Origin: Zonotrichia leucophrys gambelii | Lineage: Eukaryota > Chordata > Aves > Passeriformes > Passerellidae | DNA length: 64,000 nt | NCBI RefSeq assembly: GCF_028769735.1 | Contig: NC_088178.1 | Location: forward strand, 13,790,857-13,854,856 | Direction: 5' to 3' | Position numbers and translations under genes: made by a program | Notes under the pieces: generated by a model | Databases searched by the model: none | Told to the model about the DNA's origin: nothing | The model's input: only the letters and a program-made list of their open reading frames with translations | Shown: positions 59,401 to 64,000 of the stretch, one piece after another | How the letters are laid out: every line of letters starts with the position of its first letter | Numbering within the stretch: the stretch's first letter is position 1

Positions 59401-62400
59401 GCATGACACATTTGATTTCTCTGCTTATATCTTGGACATGACATGCCTCACTGGGCCTCTTTGGACTCTACTACTTTTATATGCCTACTTGAGTGCTTCG
59501 TGACAAATGTCTTTTAAATGGCACCTCACTTGACCTAGAAGAATTGAGACTTACCAAAGCATCTTGCTTGGAACATGTTTAGGCTCCCATTTCTGTAAGT
59601 CACTTCCCATTCTGGCACAGCATCATGTTCATAGTTGTTATTTTTCCACTCAGTGCCTTTAAATAGTTGATGGCCCCAGAGAACATGGTTCTCCTGATCC
59701 CATGCTGAATTCAAGTTTGTACTCTTTTTCTGCTCTTAATTACACCCTTTGACTTAATCACTAGAATGAATACTGATTCCTGGTAAAGCTGAAAATTATA
59801 CTTGTAGAAGTTTGCTATTTAAGCATAGGCTTTTTTGTAGTAGTTCTGCATCAAAAAGAAATACCTCAAACAAGAAATAAAAAGCTGAACTGAAGTAATT
59901 GAGTTTTTTGGTGTATCTGTGATGTTCATTCAGAGCAAAATTTATTATGGAAAGAGTAGGACACAGTTACTTGAAATTGTCTTGTTGGCATCCAGCTCAA
60001 GTTGAGGAGGCTGGTGAGATGATGTGGCACTAAGAACCAAAAGTAGAACAGTAGGACTTGGACAGCCTGTTGATCTTCTCTAGAATACAAGAATATTCTT
60101 CTGCCTATTTCCAATCTCCACACTATTACTCTTTTTACTTATGTTCCTCTCCCCATTTATTTTACATGTTTTTGAAGAAGAGATGTAATAACAAGAGGTA
60201 TTAAAGTCTTTGTTTTCAGAGAGGGAGTGGTCTTTTGGTCTCTGTTGGGTTTTTTGTTTGCTTGATGGTTGTTTTGTTTTTGACATAGTTCTGAAAGGTT
60301 TTTGAAGGCATTGTTGAGAGTTTAAAGACAAAACTGGTTGCAAAGGTACTCAGTTCTAAGCCAGTCAGCTGGTTGCTTACCTCTTATAAGTCGGCTAGCA
60401 AAGCATGGATTGAGGATGTATTCCTGTCTAAGAAAATACATGATGATGCTATCGTATATATCCATCATGTATGAGAAGACTGACCTGCAAAGAGCAAATT
60501 CTGTGAGCTTGTCCAGGCTCTGCAGGCAGCTGGCAAGGCAGCTTTGCTGCTGTCAGTCCTGCACGTGTGTGTGGGCAGCAGGCTTGGGGCAGCGAGTGGG
60601 CTGTGCTGCCTCCAGCGTGGCTGTGTCCCGTGGGCTGGGAGTTCACTGCGAGCCACCCATCCCCTTCTGAAGGCCCTGCTTGCCCTTGGGTCTCCACAGC
60701 TGGCAGCCTTTCCTTCATGGTTTTTAGAAGCATTGCTCAAATGTCCTCAGGCAATGCTTCAACTTCTGGGATTCTCACTTCCAAAACTTTCATGGCTGTT
60801 TTGGGTTCCCCAGCCTGATCTGTGCTTGATTTGAAGAAGTTTTGATGGCATGACCCAAGTGCTGGCACTGCAGCATACTGCAGCATTTTAATGAGATTGC
60901 CAAACCCACCTTTGTTTGAAGACAGCTTTAGAAATAGAGATCCACATTTAAAGTACCACTGTCATATGATTTTTTGAAGTTCATTATGTGTCATCTGAAA
61001 TCTTGCTTTAAAGGGTTGTCTAGTTGTATTCTTGCTTTGAAATCTGTAGAACTATAGATAGATAGCTGTCATTTCCAGACATGGCAAGATCACTACAGTT
61101 CATTGTTGTCAGTAGCTATTGTGTGCAGTCAGGATGTCCTGGGGAAAGAGAGTGCGTGGTTTAAAGTTGACGTTAAGTACATCAGCATTCCAGTGGTGGT
61201 AAGCTAGAAAAAAGCTGGTGGTGTTCTACTGAATTACTAAGAGATTAGATTAACCTGTTTTGGGAAAAGTGAAAAGAAGTAAATCAGAAAAATTTGAGAT
61301 TTGTTATTCCTTTTGTGATGGATCCTGAAAAGAAAGGATTCCTCTGGCATATAAAGTGTAAAGCTTAACAAAACCCTTCCTGGAACAGGAAGGCAGAGTG
61401 AAGCAGACGGCATTTCTTTAGGGAAAGGCTCTCTATATTAATGTCTTGTTAGCTAAGTGAAAGAAGTGCTCTCTCTCCGAAGACACTGCAGCTAATGGAT
61501 ATACAAATGTTTCCATGGTAAGTGCTTTGAATACATAGACAGTTTTTGCTAATTCCTTCTAATTTTGAAACAGTTTGCATTTCATGCCAGCTCTTAAATG
61601 ATTTTTCCAGTCATTAGGGACTGGTAATCAATAGTTCTTGTGACTGTTGCTGCTTAATGATTTGGAATGCAAAGTTTAGACTTACGCACAACATTATTTC
61701 TGCAAAGCTGAGGTTTTCAACTAACCTGAACTTAAAAAAAAAGAAATCCACTGCTATTTACGAAGTTATTTAAAAAATAAATAAAAATCTGTGGAGCTTT
61801 ATCGAATCTCATTTCAAACAAAAGTGCCAGAGGCTTCTTTTTTTTGTAATTACGAAGTGTAGCTGAATGAAGAGCTAGGAGAAGCTGTAATTTAGTAATG
61901 AGCTGTGTCAACAGAGACCGGTAATGTTGTTATAATATGCGAAAATTGTTTTTTACAACATTATTTTGTATTTGCAATTGTAAAAATAGCCCATGAGAAA
62001 AATATGTATTTTCTGTAATGGCTTTGTATAGAAATAGTTGTTATAAAATGTTGATCAAGTCTGTTGACATACTTTGTAAAAAGGAATGGATTTAACTGTG
62101 TTACTTTACTGGTAAAAAACTTTTCCTTTCACAAAGGAAGTCTAATGGGGGAGCAGATTACTGTACTTTCTTTGTTTGTTACCCATTAGTATTTAGGCAC
62201 CTGGCAGGAAGTTTGAATACTTTTTAAGATTAAAGCCTGTTAATTTGCTGAGAAAATTTGTATAGAATGGGCGACATTTTAACATTATTTTAATTTTACT
62301 ACTTCTATGAGTCATTGTATTCTATTTGTACTTGAAATGTAAGGAAGACAAACTAACCTTGTTAGATTTTGCAAAAAGTGATGTGGGTTGAGTACCTGTA

Positions 62401-63518
62401 TGTGTGTCATTGCAGTACCTCTAAAATAGGTGTGAGCATATGTGACATAAGTCTAGAGAATTAAGAATATTGCATTGCTTAAAAAAAGAAACTTAAAAAA
62501 CAGTAAGCTGAAAAAAAGAAAACCTTAAAAAAATACTAATGTGAAGTTGTCATTTCTCACAATGTAACTCTGGGAAAAACTTCCCTCCAGAGGATACAGC
62601 TTCAGCTCAAAGCAATATATGCAGCTTTTCTGCAAAAGATCTCCCAGTCACCATTGATTAAGGAGTTAAGTTGAAACCCGACAAAAATGGTCGTGCTTTT
62701 TGTCTTGTCCTTTCTCCCTCTGTCTTCTTGTTTAGTAGTTGTTAATAGAAACTCTGGATGAATCATTCTTGTCTCATTATTCCAGCTTTTTATAGAAGTG
62801 TGCTGAATGCTGTGTTGAGTAGTTAAGTACTTGATCACCACTTTAAACCATCTAATTTGTCCAGCAACACTCTTCTTCCTATTTGGGACCACCAGTAGTT
62901 ATGCTGCATTTCTTCCCCACTTCTAACAGGAAAAACTGAGGGGCTTTTGCCAGACTGTGGAGCTAAGAACTGAAGGGTTTTGCAGTGGACACCACCTTTT
63001 GATAACTTTCTGCTTGCCTGTACTCAGGCCAGAAATGCTGGATTCTGGATTGCATTCAGTTGAGGAGGCACCCCCACAAACTGCTGCTCCTGTTTGGAAT
63101 TCTGAAATTTCTACTCAGAAAAGAAACAGCTGTTCCAATATCTGACTGCCTTGGTGAGCTGCTTTGTGTGATTGCACTCTGGTTGGTAAATGACTGTTTT
63201 TGTTCATGCATTACCAACATTTCCACACAAAGCTGCTCCTTAAGTGGGAAGATACAGGAAGTGCAAAAGTAATCTGATTTCGTTGTGGGAAGCATCTGGA
63301 TTGTGGTGGTTTTTTTTTTTTCTTTAGTGTTTACTTTCTTGCTAATCTTCTTTAAAACCATGTTTTTTCAGTTATTCAGAAAAGCATAATGTTGCATGTT
63401 GTGTAGGAGACTTTGTGTATAAAATTTGTCTCTAGGCCTGGTAAACTTGCTTAATTGACCCCACCTCTCACCCTTTGTTGTTTTTGTTTTGTTTTTGTTT
63501 TTTTTTTTTTTTTTAAAG
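56435..63518 (+). other. ARHGAP29: ARHGAP29 intron 3 (7.1 kb)
   Basis: From donor GTAAGG to an acceptor made of 17 T (63498-63514) followed by AAAG. It contains the right arm of the inverted repeat (57803-58114). A moderately GC-rich patch lies near 60.54-60.72 kb, with no splice-compatible coding content that I can support. There are smaller G/T-rich tracts, for example at about 60237-60285. Confidence 0.85.
57803..58114 (-). repeat. Right arm of 310-bp inverted repeat (intron 3)
   Basis: Reverse complement of 53662-53986, on the other side of ARHGAP29 exon 3. Read on the minus strand it starts TTTTTTCAGCTCTTGTAAAT and ends near CTTGAGAGCGGTT. The homopolymer in this copy is about 6 bases rather than 22, so the two copies have separated enough for slippage but hardly at all by substitution. 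A 170-codon open frame crosses it on the minus strand, but it includes unique flanking DNA and matches no family I recognise. Confidence 0.92.
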
Positions 63519-63615
63519 CGGTGAACTTCAAAGAAGTTAATGAAGAAAATAAGAGAGAACTCTTCAGTGAAATATTTTCTTCCATTGACAGATTGGCACT
63601 CAATTTTGGAAACGT
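63519..63615 (+). CDS. ARHGAP29: ARHGAP29 coding exon 3 (exon 4)
   Basis: A 97-nt exon encoding (A)VNFKEVNEENKRELFSEI, then FSSIDRLALNFGN and a split valine. Human ARHGAP29 reads AVNFTEVNEENKNDLFQEVF at this point. This stretch separates ARHGAP29 from its paralogue ARHGAP45, which differs strongly here. The acceptor is T17-AAAG (an AAG acceptor with an extreme T tract) and the donor is AACGT|GTAAGT at 63615, phase 2. The incoming phase-1 base from exon 3 completes GCG for alanine. Confidence 0.95.
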
Positions 63616-63971
63616 GTAAGTTGGAATCCAGAACAAGTTTTTAAAGAACTCAATGGAGCTGAATCAAATTAAGACAAAATAATAACAAAAGCTTTAGTTT
63701 TCTTTTGGACAACTATTTTCTGATAAAGTAATTTTAATTAGATACATCTAGAACATTTTACTGTTTTGGGTTTTTGTCAGTTTGGTTTTTTCCTTAATAA
63801 GGAAATCTAGGATAGTATAGAAATTGCAGAGAATATAACATGTCTACTAAAAATGATTTGTAGAGCTTTTCAAGGACTTAGTAACACTATCTGAATTTCT
63901 GAATTCAGTGTTACAGAATTGCTTGGTGAGGTAAAGTAATGAAGTAACACAATTCTTTGTTTTTTTGGCAG
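63616..63971 (+). other. ARHGAP29: ARHGAP29 intron 4
   Basis: A 356-nt intron from GTAAGT to TTTTTTGGCAG. It is AT-rich and contains nothing else that I recognise. Confidence 0.9.
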
Positions 63972-64000
63972 TGTTTCAGACTTCCTTATGGGAGATGTAG
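63972..64000 (+). CDS. ARHGAP29: ARHGAP29 coding exon 4 (exon 5), partial
   Basis: The first 29 nt of an exon cut by the window edge. Joined to phase-2 exon 4, they read V-VSDFLMGDV. Human has the equivalent GNILTNFLMGDV at this junction, which confirms both splice sites. About 177 residues of the protein are encoded in this window. The family is about 1,260 residues long in human, with F-BAR, C1 and RhoGAP domains further downstream. Confidence 0.93.

Noticed and set aside
62602..62892. A 96-codon minus-strand open frame in ARHGAP29 intron 3
   Set aside because: No family match and no conserved motif. Considered as a retroelement fragment but there is no diagnostic signal.
1..64000. CRISPR arrays, tRNA/rRNA genes, operons, prophage, selenocysteine or riboswitch elements
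   Set aside because: Nothing resembling these was seen. The window has vertebrate gene structure with long introns, so bacterial-type systems are not expected.
37345..64000. Paralogue ARHGAP45 (HMHA1) as the identity of the plus-strand gene
   Set aside because: The exon-4 sequence AVNFKEVNEENK and exon-3 NKHQTLNSVD fit ARHGAP29 far better, and ABCD3 is the expected neighbour of ARHGAP29.

Overview
This is a vertebrate nuclear window, most likely from a bird. It is AT-rich with two sharp CpG islands. The exons are small and widely spaced, with GT-AG boundaries. Recognisable transposon content is very low: one short CR1-type 3' end was found. The two genes identified lie head to head only about 23 kb apart, which fits a compact avian (or at least sauropsid) genome. 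The species cannot be fixed from the sequence.

Layout. Positions 1-11429 are intron 1 of ABCD3 (PMP70, the 70-kDa peroxisomal membrane ABC transporter), read on the minus strand; the intron runs off the left edge. Positions 11430-11542 are the first coding exon of ABCD3, inside a CpG island at about 11.17-11.87 kb. From about 11.9 to 34.3 kb is intergenic DNA with no gene that I can support. It holds a CR1 fragment, simple repeats, two strong palindromes and a GC-rich patch near 29.5-29.9 kb. A second CpG island at about 34.3-35.1 kb carries the promoter and noncoding first exon of ARHGAP29 on the plus strand. Coding exons follow at 37427-37688, 56291-56434, 63519-63615 and from 63972 past the right edge. 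Splice phases chain exactly (1, 1, 2), giving about 177 N-terminal residues of the Rho GTPase-activating protein ARHGAP29, ahead of its F-BAR, C1 and RhoGAP domains. ABCD3 and ARHGAP29 are also divergent neighbours in human, so gene identity and synteny support each other.

The two genes are not known to work in one pathway. ABCD3 imports long-chain and branched acyl-CoAs and bile-acid intermediates into peroxisomes. ARHGAP29 turns off RhoA downstream of Rap1/RASIP1 and in epithelia. What they share is a divergent regulatory interval.

The most notable structure is a near-identical inverted repeat of about 310 bp. Its arms (53.66-53.99 kb and 57.80-58.11 kb) flank the frame-neutral 144-nt exon 3 of ARHGAP29. 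This layout is known to favour exon circularisation, exon skipping, A-to-I editing and genomic inversion. Other points of interest are two predicted upstream ORFs that cross the exon 1/exon 2 junction and end just before the ARHGAP29 start codon, an X-box-like motif and CCAAT box in its promoter, an inverted pair of forkhead motifs in its intron 1, and a long G/T-only tract in intron 2. I found no CRISPR, operon, prophage, tRNA or rRNA, and no evidence of a wholly new multi-gene system.
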